This document shows positions 8,598 through 17,192 of a DNA stretch of 51,556 nucleotides, in pieces. The translations under genes were made by a program, and so were the position numbers. The stretch covers positions 1 through 51,556 of the forward strand of contig NZGF01000080.1 in NCBI GenBank assembly GCA_002690915.1, written 5' to 3'. The first letter of the stretch is position 1. Each line of letters opens with the position of its first letter. The notes beneath the pieces are model-generated. The model was not told the DNA's origin. It made no database searches and was given only the letters and a program-made list of their open reading frames with translations. This DNA comes from Crocinitomicaceae bacterium (lineage in GTDB: Bacteria > Bacteroidota > Bacteroidia > Flavobacteriales_D > Sanyastnellaceae).

Positions 8598-9398
8598 TTA
8601 CTTCTTGGCTTTCGCGAGTGCTTTCGTGATTTGCGTCTCCATACGCGCCATTTCCTCCTCCGCCAACTCTCTATCGACCAGGATACGTCCGCTGTGCTCA
8701 TCGACGATGATTCGTTTGCGCTGGGCAATGTCGATTTGACGCTGTGGAGGAATCTTAATGTAAGACCCTGCCGAAGCCTCGCGCTCAATGGGAACGACCG
8801 CCAATCCATTTTTTGCTGCGTCGCGAATGCGCTTGTAACTCGCTAACAATCGATCGTCAATGCCCTTGGACATTTTGGTGCTCAAGGTGTTCAGAACGTC
8901 TTCCTCCTGCTGCGTTTCTGCAACAATTTCGGAGAGCTCAGTCTTTTTGCTTTCAAGATCAGCTTCGCGCAATTCCAACTTTTCTTTGCTCTCAGAAACC
9001 ACCTCGCCCTTCTGTCCGGATTGTGCTTGGCATTCGCGAATGCGCTTCTCGCATAATTCAATTTCCAGGGTCTGGTATTCGATTTCCTTATTCAAGGATT
9101 CGAATTCACGGTTGTTGCGGACGTTATTCTGCTGCTCAGTGTACTTTGCAATCAAGGCTTTGCTGTCCTCGATTTGATTTTTGTAAGCAGAAATGCGCTG
9201 GTTGACCAAGTCGAGGTCTTCTTCCAAGCGTTCCAAGCGTGCGCGTAACCCAGCAATCTCGTCTTCGAGGTCTTCCACCTCAAGTGGCAATTCTCCCCGC
9301 ACAACTCGGATTCGGTCGATGCGAGAGTCAATCAATTGCAAGTCATACAGTGCGCGTAGCTTGTCTTCTGCAGTGGAGACAGTGGTTTTTTTTGCCAT
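8598..9398 (-). CDS. Coiled-coil protein of the C4-type zinc-ribbon family, zinc ligands lost
   Basis: A 266-residue protein. Residues 10-195 are a long, charged alpha-helical coiled coil, followed by the C-terminal region that in relatives is a zinc ribbon. Relatives typically have CxxC in the first knuckle, then IPPQRQxDI, then CxxCGRILV. Here the framework is kept (IKIPPQRQIDI, IIVDEHSGRILVD), but the four ligand positions read Ser209, Ser212, Asp233 and Ser236, so the site cannot bind zinc in the usual way. The family is widespread; its function is poorly defined and proposed to involve nucleic acids or ribosomes. The gene starts 8 bp after the Nif3-like gene, a pairing common in Bacteroidota. 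Confidence 0.85.
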   Translation of the reverse strand: MAKKTTVSTAEDKLRALYDLQLIDSRIDRIRVVRGELPLEVEDLEDEIAGLRARLERLEEDLDLVNQRISAYKNQIEDSKALIAKYTEQQNNVRNNREFESLNKEIEYQTLEIELCEKRIRECQAQSGQKGEVVSESKEKLELREADLESKKTELSEIVAETQQEEDVLNTLSTKMSKGIDDRLLASYKRIRDAAKNGLAVVPIEREASAGSYIKIPPQRQIDIAQRKRIIVDEHSGRILVDRELAEEEMARMETQITKALAKAKK

Positions 9399-9406
9399 GT
9401 TAGAGG

Positions 9407-10525
9407 TCAGCGATAGTGAATAGGATTCGGATTGGCCATTGCCAAATGGAGGGCAAAATTAGGGAATTTTTCGTTTAGGCGCTTGAGAATCAGGTCCGTT
9501 GTTTGCCACTCACTTTCATAATGACCCACGTCGGCAATCACGATGCGTCCGTCCGCATCGAAAAATTCATGGTATTTAAAGTCAGAGGTCACAAAAACAT
9601 CCGCTCCAGCTCGAATGGCATCGCCAAGCAAAAAGCCTCCAGAACCGCCACAGACCGCGACTTTTTTCACCGAACGACCCAGCAAGCGTGTGTGCTTCAA
9701 CGCTCCACAACCAAGCGTCGACTTCAATCCATCTAAAAACGCCTCCTCGTCCATGGCTGCAGCCAGCTGACCGACCATCCCCGAGCCGACGTTGCTCAAC
9801 GTGTTTTCGAGAGGCCAAACGCTATGCGCAACCTCTTCGTATGGGTGCGCTGCATTCATCGCATCAAGCACCCCCCTCAACTTCCACGGCTCGACTACAA
9901 TCTCCAACCGAACTTCGTCTGCTCGTTTGCGCTCACCGACTTGACCGCTATGGGGCTGGGCGCCCTTAAGCGGCCGAAACGTTCCTTGACCGGCCACCGA
10001 CCACCCGCACTCGTCGTAGTTTCCGATGTGCCCTGCACCAGCGTCGAACATCGCCTGCTGCACAGCCTCTGCATCGTCTTGTGGAATGTAAACCACCACC
10101 TGCATGAGCATACTCACTTTCGGGCGAAGAATACGTTGGCTTTCGGGGGTACAGCCCACTAGGGAAGCAAGGCGTTCATTTACACCATCCGCAACGTTAT
10201 CGAGGTTTGTATGGATAGCGTAAAGCTGAATGCCATTCCGAATGGCCTCCATGACCGTGCGCTCTACATAGGAAGCCCCTGTGAACCGCTTTAATCCCTT
10301 GAACACAATCGGATGGTGTGAGACAATCAAATTCGCTCCCCGTTCCACAGCCTCAGCGACGACTTCCTCCGTGCAATCCAACGATACCAATACGCCTGTG
10401 ACCTCCGCCTCCCAATCGCCGACCAACAAACCAGAATTGTCATAAGACTCTTGAAGAACGGGGGGTGCCCAGGCTTCCAACACCGCGATCACATCGCGCA
10501 CTCGGGTGGGTTCTTTCGGTTGCAT
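9407..10525 (-). CDS. Nif3-like dinuclear metal-centre protein
   Basis: A 372-residue protein of the Nif3/YbgI family, which forms hexameric toroids with a two-metal site in each subunit. The ligands are visible: His70-His71 in SHHPIVF, Asp109 in HTNLD and the C-terminal pair in GHYESE. An inserted PII-like domain spans about residues 130-235 (KVSMLMQVVVYIP to AAHPYEEVAHSVW), typical of the longer bacterial form. Function is unsettled; some members are annotated as GTP cyclohydrolase I type 2 homologues. It is the first gene of a two-gene unit with the coiled-coil protein. A TACATTTG box ends exactly 4 nt before the start codon, suggesting a leaderless mRNA. Confidence 0.92.
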   Translation of the reverse strand: MQPKEPTRVRDVIAVLEAWAPPVLQESYDNSGLLVGDWEAEVTGVLVSLDCTEEVVAEAVERGANLIVSHHPIVFKGLKRFTGASYVERTVMEAIRNGIQLYAIHTNLDNVADGVNERLASLVGCTPESQRILRPKVSMLMQVVVYIPQDDAEAVQQAMFDAGAGHIGNYDECGWSVAGQGTFRPLKGAQPHSGQVGERKRADEVRLEIVVEPWKLRGVLDAMNAAHPYEEVAHSVWPLENTLSNVGSGMVGQLAAAMDEEAFLDGLKSTLGCGALKHTRLLGRSVKKVAVCGGSGGFLLGDAIRAGADVFVTSDFKYHEFFDADGRIVIADVGHYESEWQTTDLILKRLNEKFPNFALHLAMANPNPIHYR

Positions 10526-10529
10526 AACT

Positions 10530-10537
10530 CAAATGTA
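10530..10537 (-). promoter_or_regulatory. -7 box of the Nif3-like gene, 4 nt from the start codon
   Basis: TACATTTG on the minus strand is followed by AGTT and then ATG at 10525. It matches TAnnTTTG exactly. No clear TTG is seen 19-21 nt upstream. It lies in a 45-bp divergent region shared with lpxK. Confidence 0.5.
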
Positions 10538-10558
10538 AGGGAGGTCCAAAACAACGCG

Positions 10559-10566
10559 TACTTTTA
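10559..10566 (+). promoter_or_regulatory. lpxK: Probable -7 box of lpxK, 4 nt from the start codon
   Basis: TACTTTTA, one base off TAnnTTTG, followed by AAGC and then ATG at 10571. Same geometry as the divergent Nif3-like gene. No recognisable -33 element. Confidence 0.35.
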
Positions 10567-10570
10567 AAGC

Positions 10571-11662
10571 ATGTTTCGCCGCAGAATCCAACACGTCCTC
10601 GCACGCACGCTAGGGTGGTTACCTGCCCAATTGTACGGCGTGGTCGTGCGCGGAAGGCACATGCTCTATGACACCGGCCTGCTGCCATCGAAAGAAGGGG
10701 CGCTTCCGACGCTGGTGTTGGGTAACCTGACCGTCGGTGGGACCGGGAAGACGCCCCTCACCGAACGGCTCGTACTCGACTTGGAAGACGCACTGGGAAA
10801 AGGAGCCGTCGGGATCCTCAGCCGAGGGTATGGGCGCGATACGTCGGGTTTTCAGTGGGTCACTCCCCAATCAACCAGTGCTGCAGCGGGTGACGAACCC
10901 GTCATGCTCGCACGCAAATTGCCCCATGCGGCTGTTGCTGTTTGTGAGGACCGACTAGCAGGCCTGGAGCGCATGCGTGCCGAACGTCCCGAACTAAAAT
11001 GGGTGGTATGTGACGATGCGTTCCAACACCGGGCCTTGAAGCCGACCGCCTCGATGCTTCTCATCGACAGCACCCAGCCCATTGCGTCCGACCGTTTGCT
11101 CCCAGCAGGAAGGCTGCGCGATGTTCCAGAGCGGGCACTGGCCGCTGATGCAATCATTATCACGCGCCTTGACGAAATACACGGGGACTTGCGTGCAACG
11201 TTTGCTCCTGCATTCCCAAAAGACAAACCCATTTTTGGCACCCACATGGAAACAGATCCGCTCCTCGCCTGGCCCGGCGATACGCGCTGCGCAAATGGGG
11301 ATAAAACCGCCTCGCCCGATCAGCGTGAACGGATCTTGGCCGTGGCCGGAATTTCGCGTCCTGAGCGTTTCATGGACCGACTTGCCGGGCGTTTCCAAGT
11401 TGTGCGTCGCGAGGCATTTTCAGACCATAAAGCATTCACTACCAATGACTTCAAACGTTGGAAACGCATTGTGGATTCGGACCGACTACATGCATTAGTT
11501 ACCACTGAAAAGGACGTAGTGCGAATGCCCTTAGAAGGCATCCCAGGCCTATCGATCCGGTATGAGCCCATGCATGCTGAATGGCAAGAACCTAACGAGT
11601 TGACGGCTTGGCTTTGGAAGCAAGTTCAACGACACACCGCCGATTCCGCTGGAAGAAGCTGA
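10571..11662 (+). CDS. lpxK: Tetraacyldisaccharide 4'-kinase
   Basis: LpxK phosphorylates the 4' position of the tetraacyldisaccharide to give lipid IVA, at the inner face of the cytoplasmic membrane. The protein has 363 residues, close to the usual length. The P-loop is GNLTVGGTGKTP (51-62) with Lys60, and the characteristic ILSRGYGR and VCDDAFQHR motifs follow. The C-terminal part contains ISRPERF and FSDHKAFT, also conserved in the family. It is the first gene of a run with a TlpA-like lipoprotein gene (20 bp on to its earliest ATG) and lpxH (9 bp further), so two lipid A enzymes are in one unit. Confidence 0.95.
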   Translation: MFRRRIQHVLARTLGWLPAQLYGVVVRGRHMLYDTGLLPSKEGALPTLVLGNLTVGGTGKTPLTERLVLDLEDALGKGAVGILSRGYGRDTSGFQWVTPQSTSAAAGDEPVMLARKLPHAAVAVCEDRLAGLERMRAERPELKWVVCDDAFQHRALKPTASMLLIDSTQPIASDRLLPAGRLRDVPERALAADAIIITRLDEIHGDLRATFAPAFPKDKPIFGTHMETDPLLAWPGDTRCANGDKTASPDQRERILAVAGISRPERFMDRLAGRFQVVRREAFSDHKAFTTNDFKRWKRIVDSDRLHALVTTEKDVVRMPLEGIPGLSIRYEPMHAEWQEPNELTAWLWKQVQRHTADSAGRS

Positions 11663-11730
11663 AAATTCAAGATATTTGAAACATGAAGGTATATGAGCAG
11701 AATGCCTCCCGCTTTGCACGAGGAGGCCGG

Positions 11731-12942
11731 ATGAAGTGGTTGACTGTGGCCGCTTTGGGAGCCGTGATTTTGGTGGGATGCGGAACAGGGACGAACGGGC
11801 CCAAAAACGCCATTTCAGGTGTTTTCAGTGGTGACAACGGCCTGGGCGTAACTATGGACTTGCGCCGCTGGGTTCCCGACAAGAATGGAGTAGGCGGGAA
11901 ATTCGAATCCATCGGCAGCGCCACCAGCGACATGCAGGGAAATTTCGAGCTCATCCCAGACCGTGCATTGGTCATGGACTATTATCAGTTGATGGTCAGC
12001 GGCATGACACCCATGGTGATCATCATGGACAGCACGATGCATGTTCACATCCAGGCCGAAATTCCAGATGGTGGGTTCATTGCAAATGCCACCATTAGCG
12101 GTTCCAAGGCCGCATCCGAAGTCCACGAGTACTATGCGCACGCGATGCCAATGCAAACCACACTGAGCATGCTGCGAGGGACGATGCAACGCACCAAGGA
12201 TAAAGAAAAGATGCAAGATCTTTCCGATCGCGCTGCTCAAAAGAAAATTGAGGCTGACAGCTGGGCAAAGCAGTTCATTAAAGAACACCCCGGATCCCCT
12301 GCCCTTTTGGGGCCCCTGGAGCATCTGGAGCCACGCGCCAATGCGGGCTTGTTCGCTGAAGTACTAGACGCCACAGAAGCGCAGTTACGAGACGGCGCAT
12401 TTCACAAAGCACTGAGCACAGCAACCAAAGGCGCTCAATCCGCTCGTAACAATACCCGTGAACGGGTCGTTCGGAAAGGCAATGGTGCCAATCCGCCCCG
12501 CCCTGTGAAGAATTCGCGCTACGGAGTTGGGGATGAAGCTCCGGACATTTCGATGCAAGATCCCGACGGCAACACCCGCCGGTTGAGCGACCTGCGTGGC
12601 AAGGTGGTCTTGGTCGATTTTTGGGCTTCGTGGTGCGGTCCGTGCCGTCGGGAAAATCCGAATGTGGTGCGCGCATACCAGCAATTCAATGCCCAAGGCT
12701 TTGAAGTCTTTTCGGTCTCGCTGGACCAAAATGCTGACCGTTGGAAAGCGGCCATCGCCATGGACGGTCTGAATTGGCCCAACCACGTGTGTGATTTAAA
12801 AGGGTGGCAAAACGAAGCGGCGCGAGCCTACGGCGTAAGTAGTATACCTCATGCCTTGTTGGTAGATCAGAATGGCACCATCGCCGCCACCCACCTCCGC
12901 GGTCCGGCTCTAGCGGCGAAATTGAACGAATTGCTGCGTTAA
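11731..12942 (+). CDS. TlpA/ResA-like thioredoxin-fold lipoprotein
   Basis: With ATG 11731 the product has 403 residues and a compact lipoprotein signal (MKWLTVAALGAVILVGC). The N-terminal half resembles the DUF4369 domain often found before thioredoxin domains in Bacteroidota. The C-terminal domain is a TlpA/AhpC-type thioredoxin with WASWCGPCRRE; the CxxC cysteines are residues 302 and 305, and a cis-Pro is present in GVSSIPHALL. It should reduce or isomerise disulphides in the periplasm, anchored to a membrane. Start choice is open: an AGGAGG lies 4 nt before 11731, while an alternative ATG at 11683 has a promoter-like GATATTTG exactly 4 nt before it and would lengthen the signal by 16 residues. 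Confidence 0.87.
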   Translation: MKWLTVAALGAVILVGCGTGTNGPKNAISGVFSGDNGLGVTMDLRRWVPDKNGVGGKFESIGSATSDMQGNFELIPDRALVMDYYQLMVSGMTPMVIIMDSTMHVHIQAEIPDGGFIANATISGSKAASEVHEYYAHAMPMQTTLSMLRGTMQRTKDKEKMQDLSDRAAQKKIEADSWAKQFIKEHPGSPALLGPLEHLEPRANAGLFAEVLDATEAQLRDGAFHKALSTATKGAQSARNNTRERVVRKGNGANPPRPVKNSRYGVGDEAPDISMQDPDGNTRRLSDLRGKVVLVDFWASWCGPCRRENPNVVRAYQQFNAQGFEVFSVSLDQNADRWKAAIAMDGLNWPNHVCDLKGWQNEAARAYGVSSIPHALLVDQNGTIAATHLRGPALAAKLNELLR

Positions 12943-12951
12943 TCCGACCCC

Positions 12952-13737
12952 TTGCAACGCGTTCACCTCGCCTCTGACTTGCACCTCGGTGCCCCCGATG
13001 CAGCTCGCAGCCGCGAGCGAGAACTGCGTTTCATCGGCTGGCTAGAAGACTCTGCAGCTGGTCGCCACCACGCTGAAGAGGGACCGGCGACTGAAATCCA
13101 CTTGGTCGGTGACGTCTTCGACTTTTGGCACGAATACAGGCACGCTGTTCCAAAGGGAGGCACTCGGCTGCTTGGGTCCATTGCTCGGGTGGCAGACAGT
13201 GGGATTCCAGTTCATTACCATACCGGCAATCACGACCTCTGGACGTACGGTTACCTCGAAGAAGAATTAGGGGTGCACTTGCACCGCGACCCCATTGTCC
13301 GCAACTACGACGGTCTGAGATGCATGATCGGACACGGCGACGGGCTCGGCCCAGGTGATTACGGCTACAAGCGAATCAAGAAAGTCTTCACTTCCCCGCT
13401 ATTGCAATGGGCATTCCGATGGATACATCCGGACCTCGGCATCCCGCTGGCGGAATTCCTGTCGAAAGACAGCAGAGCAAAAAGCGGCCAAGAAAACGCA
13501 ACATTACAATCGCCTGAAAACGAATGGCTCTGGTCATACTGCAAAGAAGTGCTGAATGCGCAGGACATCGATTGCTTCATCTTCGGCCATCGGCACCTGC
13601 CTTTGGACCTGGAGGTCCCGCGTCCTTCTGATGCGTCCAAATCACACCCCGCACGTTACATCAACCTAGGCGATTGGATCCAACACTTTACGTGTGGAAA
13701 GGTGGTGAACGGCAAAGCCTCGCTGCTTCACCTCTGA
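12952..13737 (+). CDS. lpxH: UDP-2,3-diacylglucosamine diphosphatase (LpxH-like)
   Basis: A 261-residue calcineurin-fold phosphoesterase with all expected motifs: SDLHLG, GDVFDFWHE, GNHDLW, HGDGLG and FGHRHLPL, ending in INLGDW. LpxH hydrolyses UDP-2,3-diacylglucosamine to lipid X during lipid A synthesis at the cytoplasmic membrane. The start is a TTG: an in-frame stop (the TAA of the preceding gene at 12940) lies immediately upstream, and a later start would remove the first metal-binding motif. Position in the lpxK unit supports the lipid A role. It is one of two LpxH-like genes in the window. It ends close to a terminator shared with the converging gene. Confidence 0.88.
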   Translation: MQRVHLASDLHLGAPDAARSRERELRFIGWLEDSAAGRHHAEEGPATEIHLVGDVFDFWHEYRHAVPKGGTRLLGSIARVADSGIPVHYHTGNHDLWTYGYLEEELGVHLHRDPIVRNYDGLRCMIGHGDGLGPGDYGYKRIKKVFTSPLLQWAFRWIHPDLGIPLAEFLSKDSRAKSGQENATLQSPENEWLWSYCKEVLNAQDIDCFIFGHRHLPLDLEVPRPSDASKSHPARYINLGDWIQHFTCGKVVNGKASLLHL

Positions 13738-13760
13738 TCCTATTGGCTCTGCGAGCGCGC

Positions 13761-13792
13761 AAAAAAAATCCCTAGCCATTTGGCCAGGGATT
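13761..13792 (-). terminator. Terminator of the T9SS propeller gene
   Basis: Arms AATCCCTAGCCA and TGGCCAGGGATT (one mismatch) followed on the minus strand by eight T residues. It is placed between converging genes; the minus-strand version is a textbook intrinsic terminator, while the plus-strand version lacks a long T run. Confidence 0.8.
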
Positions 13793-13813
13793 CTTCAATT
13801 CGTTTTCGTTTAA

Positions 13814-16800
13814 TCAGTGGCGGACCAAGAGCTTCGCGGTCTCCTGGAACTGTCCGTTCACCAAGCGCACTATGTATTGACCGTTTGGCAATGTGCTGGC
13901 GTCCACGACCAATGGGCCACCGACGTATCCGTTCACAGATTCATCCACGGCCAGCCGTCCCATCAAGTCGAACACTTGCAACTGGAAGTCGCCCTTCATT
14001 GCGTTCGACTGTACAGTGAAGTTGGCGTCGTTGACAGGGTTGGGGTACACCAACAATCCTTGCGTTTGCTCTGCTAGGTCTTGGTCCAAATCTTCCACGT
14101 CCAAGAACAAGTCAGAACGGAAGATTCCACGACCGTGCGTAGCCGCGTAGATGGCACCTTGGTTCGAAGGATTGATCCAGGGAGCGGTTCCTCGCCATTG
14201 CTGCTTTAAATCAAATACCGGTGCCGTGGCTTGGTCGCTCGCTGAAGCCATATTTTGGTTGGCCATAACCCAATCCCCGCCGCCATTGTCCGTGGCGAAG
14301 ATGCCGTACTCTGTTCCAATCAAGATGGTCTGACCAGAAGGGTCCATGGCGTCAATGATGACGTCGTAACAAGGCAACTTACCCAAACCACTGGCATTCC
14401 AAATATTCGTCCAGTCGACGTCTTCATCCAATGCGTTGAATGTCTCCTGCACTTTACCCGAAGAGACCGTTCCGTATCCTCCCACTGTGATAACCACGTG
14501 GTTCGGATCGTTGGGATCAACCGAGATACCGGTGATAGCCGCGCCCACGGCTTGAATCAGCTTGCCCATGTTCGACGGTACGTCATCCTGCGTATAGATG
14601 TCCTCCATACCTGAGAATCGGTATAACTTACCGTCCCACCCACTCACGAACATGTGATTTCCGGCTTCAGGTTCAACGTTTACTGCAAATTCAACGGCCT
14701 TTGTACCTGTGCCCGCAGGAGCGTTGCCCAAGCGGATCCACTCCGGTGTTGTATTGAAGTTCAATCCGTCGCGTGTCATCCAAATGCCATTGCCTCCGTT
14801 AAAACCTGCAATCGTTACAGCGGTGTATGGATCACGTACTTTCAATCGACCGGCTACATCGTACATCGTGTCAGCTGCATGGACATAAAGGGTGTCACAT
14901 ACTTCTGAGACATCGTACACTTCGACCTCCGCGAAGGTGGTGTCATAGCCTATTGTGTTATACACCCACTGATCCCATTCTTCGATGTAAGCTGAGTCAA
15001 CCAATGGCGTAATGTCAGTAATGACCATCTCGGTGCCAGTAAAAGTGCTATCGGAGTAACAGTCCAATTGCGCAACAGCCTCTTGAGGGTCTAACCAGAA
15101 ATACTCAGGGTCTTCGGTCAACGGCGCATCGAGCTGGCGCTCTGGACGTACCAACATATCGTAGTAAGGAAGCTCTTCACCTTCAGGTAACGTATATTCA
15201 AAGTCCAAGTTTTGGTTGGACGTTGACAGAATGAACGTACTGTCTGTAACGGTTTCTTCGTAGGGATTGACCAAGATGATTTCCCGATTGGTATCAGGAT
15301 CATCCGTGTTTTCATACAGGCGGACCACAGAGTAGAACTGTCCAATTTCACCCTCCGTATTTGCCAGGTCAATGATGTTGGCATCCCAAAAATCGCCGTA
15401 GTTGGCAATGGAGCCCGGTGCAACCGTTCCGCGTGACAGACCACCGTTTTGTGATGTGGCGTAGAATGCATATTCGTAGCCTTCTGCTTCGGTGACTTGA
15501 GAAATTGAACAATCGAATCCGTCACCACCCTGCACCTCTACCGCTTCTTGGTCGCTTAAAAAATATCCACTAGAGGGGATGAATAATGAACCGTTATCTT
15601 GTGTACCACCCATGGCCGCGCTTCGCGCGCTGTGGTCCATGCCATAGAATTGGGTGACAGCGAAATCGCGGTTAATATCGATGTAAGATTCGCCACCGTT
15701 CGTGCTTTTGTAAATGCCGCCATCTGTCGCAACATACATGTTGCCGGAAGGTGTGAACATCACCTCATGAACGTCCGCATGGACGTCGATGTCCGTTCCT
15801 GCAAAATCGAATGCATAAGCCGCTAATTCGGCTTGTTGATTCGGGCCTGAACGCCACAACTCAATGCCACCGACATAAGCCAAATCGGGCTGGCCTTGTG
15901 CAATGCCCAATGCTAAGTCATAGATGCCTTGGTTGCGGGGAAGCGGCGTAGCCTCGAGAATGTCGTTGGGCCAAACATTGGACCAGCTCTCCGCTTGTCC
16001 TGCGTTATCTGAGTGATACAGACCACCGAATGACCCACCACTCGTCGCGAACACTGCAAATGCATGGTTAGAGTCATCAATGCTAATGTCTACACGTACA
16101 CGACCATTGCCAGACTGCGGCAGCACCGTCTCATTGCTATTGGAACCAGAAAGGGAATTGAATGAAGTGAAATCACTCCCTTCACTGCGGTATACTCGGC
16201 AGTTGTTCATGGCGATTAGCATGTACGCGCCGTCTTGCGCCACTGCGATGTCTGCAACAGCGCCGCTGATGTCGTCGCTCGGGCTCATTGTCATCACACC
16301 GTTCTCGATGTAACCGAAGCCTGCATTGCAACCAAACCAAACTCGATCTTCATCATTAGGGTCGGCCACCATGGCGTCCACCGCAGAAAAGTTGCCCGAG
16401 CCGAATTCACCGGGATCGGTTCCTTCTACCATTTCGAAGTTCTCGCCGTCTTGTGACCAGTAGATGCCGCGTCCGCGGAACGAACTTCCGCCTTCACCGC
16501 CTCCACCTTCGAACAACGAACCCGAACCCACGTAGACGTGGCCGTTGTTGGTGATGCCAATTGAGCCAATCATCATTTGGTCAATGCCAAATACTTGATT
16601 CCAATCGTTACCCCCATTGTAGCTTTTCCAAAGTCCGCCGGAGACAGAGCCTGCGTAGAGCTCTTGCTCTTCACTGCCGTCTTCAGGGATAACCGCGGCG
16701 ATGGCACGCGTTCGACCACCAATGTTGTCTGGGCCCATTTCATTCCAATAGTGATCTGTCGATCGATTGTTACTGGATTGATTGGCCGCGAAGCGCTCCA

Positions 16801-17038
16801 CCTCATGTCGGAGTTCGCGCAGTCCGTCTTCGTTCATTTCGCCAGTCTCAATGTCGCCGCGGAGCAGCTTTTGAATTTCCCAAGCACCATCAGGCGATTG
16901 AGCAGACTTGGCATCCGCACGAGGGACGTACGTTGTTTGATCCGAAACAGCAGCAGGGTCAGTGGAATTGTTGGCTTGCCATCCTGCAAAAGCAAGGACA
17001 ACAGCAGCAGAAGCAGTGAATACAGATTTCAATTGCAT
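13814..17038 (-). CDS. Large secreted beta-propeller (BNR/VPS10-like) protein with T9SS sorting domain
   Basis: Starting at ATG 17038 gives 1074 residues with a signal peptide (MQLKSVFTASAAVVLAFAG). An earlier start at 17095 would bury the signal. The body contains repeated sialidase/sortilin-type propeller blades, such as GGLWKSYNGGNDWNQV, GGIYKSTNGGESY and GIFATDNGGGDWVMA, with FRSD near the end. The final ~80 residues are a type A T9SS sorting domain: VYPNPVNDANFTV, then LQVFDLMGR and LPNGQYIVRLV. The protein should cross the outer membrane by T9SS and be released or anchored at the surface. Ligand or substrate is unknown; no sialidase catalytic set was recognised. A promoter is at 17066-17095 and a strong terminator follows. 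Confidence 0.85.
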   Translation of the reverse strand: MQLKSVFTASAAVVLAFAGWQANNSTDPAAVSDQTTYVPRADAKSAQSPDGAWEIQKLLRGDIETGEMNEDGLRELRHEVERFAANQSSNNRSTDHYWNEMGPDNIGGRTRAIAAVIPEDGSEEQELYAGSVSGGLWKSYNGGNDWNQVFGIDQMMIGSIGITNNGHVYVGSGSLFEGGGGEGGSSFRGRGIYWSQDGENFEMVEGTDPGEFGSGNFSAVDAMVADPNDEDRVWFGCNAGFGYIENGVMTMSPSDDISGAVADIAVAQDGAYMLIAMNNCRVYRSEGSDFTSFNSLSGSNSNETVLPQSGNGRVRVDISIDDSNHAFAVFATSGGSFGGLYHSDNAGQAESWSNVWPNDILEATPLPRNQGIYDLALGIAQGQPDLAYVGGIELWRSGPNQQAELAAYAFDFAGTDIDVHADVHEVMFTPSGNMYVATDGGIYKSTNGGESYIDINRDFAVTQFYGMDHSARSAAMGGTQDNGSLFIPSSGYFLSDQEAVEVQGGDGFDCSISQVTEAEGYEYAFYATSQNGGLSRGTVAPGSIANYGDFWDANIIDLANTEGEIGQFYSVVRLYENTDDPDTNREIILVNPYEETVTDSTFILSTSNQNLDFEYTLPEGEELPYYDMLVRPERQLDAPLTEDPEYFWLDPQEAVAQLDCYSDSTFTGTEMVITDITPLVDSAYIEEWDQWVYNTIGYDTTFAEVEVYDVSEVCDTLYVHAADTMYDVAGRLKVRDPYTAVTIAGFNGGNGIWMTRDGLNFNTTPEWIRLGNAPAGTGTKAVEFAVNVEPEAGNHMFVSGWDGKLYRFSGMEDIYTQDDVPSNMGKLIQAVGAAITGISVDPNDPNHVVITVGGYGTVSSGKVQETFNALDEDVDWTNIWNASGLGKLPCYDVIIDAMDPSGQTILIGTEYGIFATDNGGGDWVMANQNMASASDQATAPVFDLKQQWRGTAPWINPSNQGAIYAATHGRGIFRSDLFLDVEDLDQDLAEQTQGLLVYPNPVNDANFTVQSNAMKGDFQLQVFDLMGRLAVDESVNGYVGGPLVVDASTLPNGQYIVRLVNGQFQETAKLLVRH

Positions 17039-17065
17039 GGTCTGAGTTTTGTCTATCAGGAATTC

Positions 17066-17095
17066 GAAAGTTACAACAAACAAAGCGCCTGTCAA
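17066..17095 (-). promoter_or_regulatory. Promoter of the T9SS propeller gene
   Basis: On the minus strand TTG (17093-17095), a 19-nt spacer and TAACTTTC (17066-17073), one base off the TAnnTTTG consensus. The box lies 27 nt before the start codon. Confidence 0.55.
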
Positions 17096-17192
17096 CTCAT
17101 TCTGTTCACGACATCCTCACCAAATTCAGCCTGAGGGGGATAAGCGGTCAAAAACCGATACGCAGTGGCACTTGAGGCTTTCGAGTCAAGCG

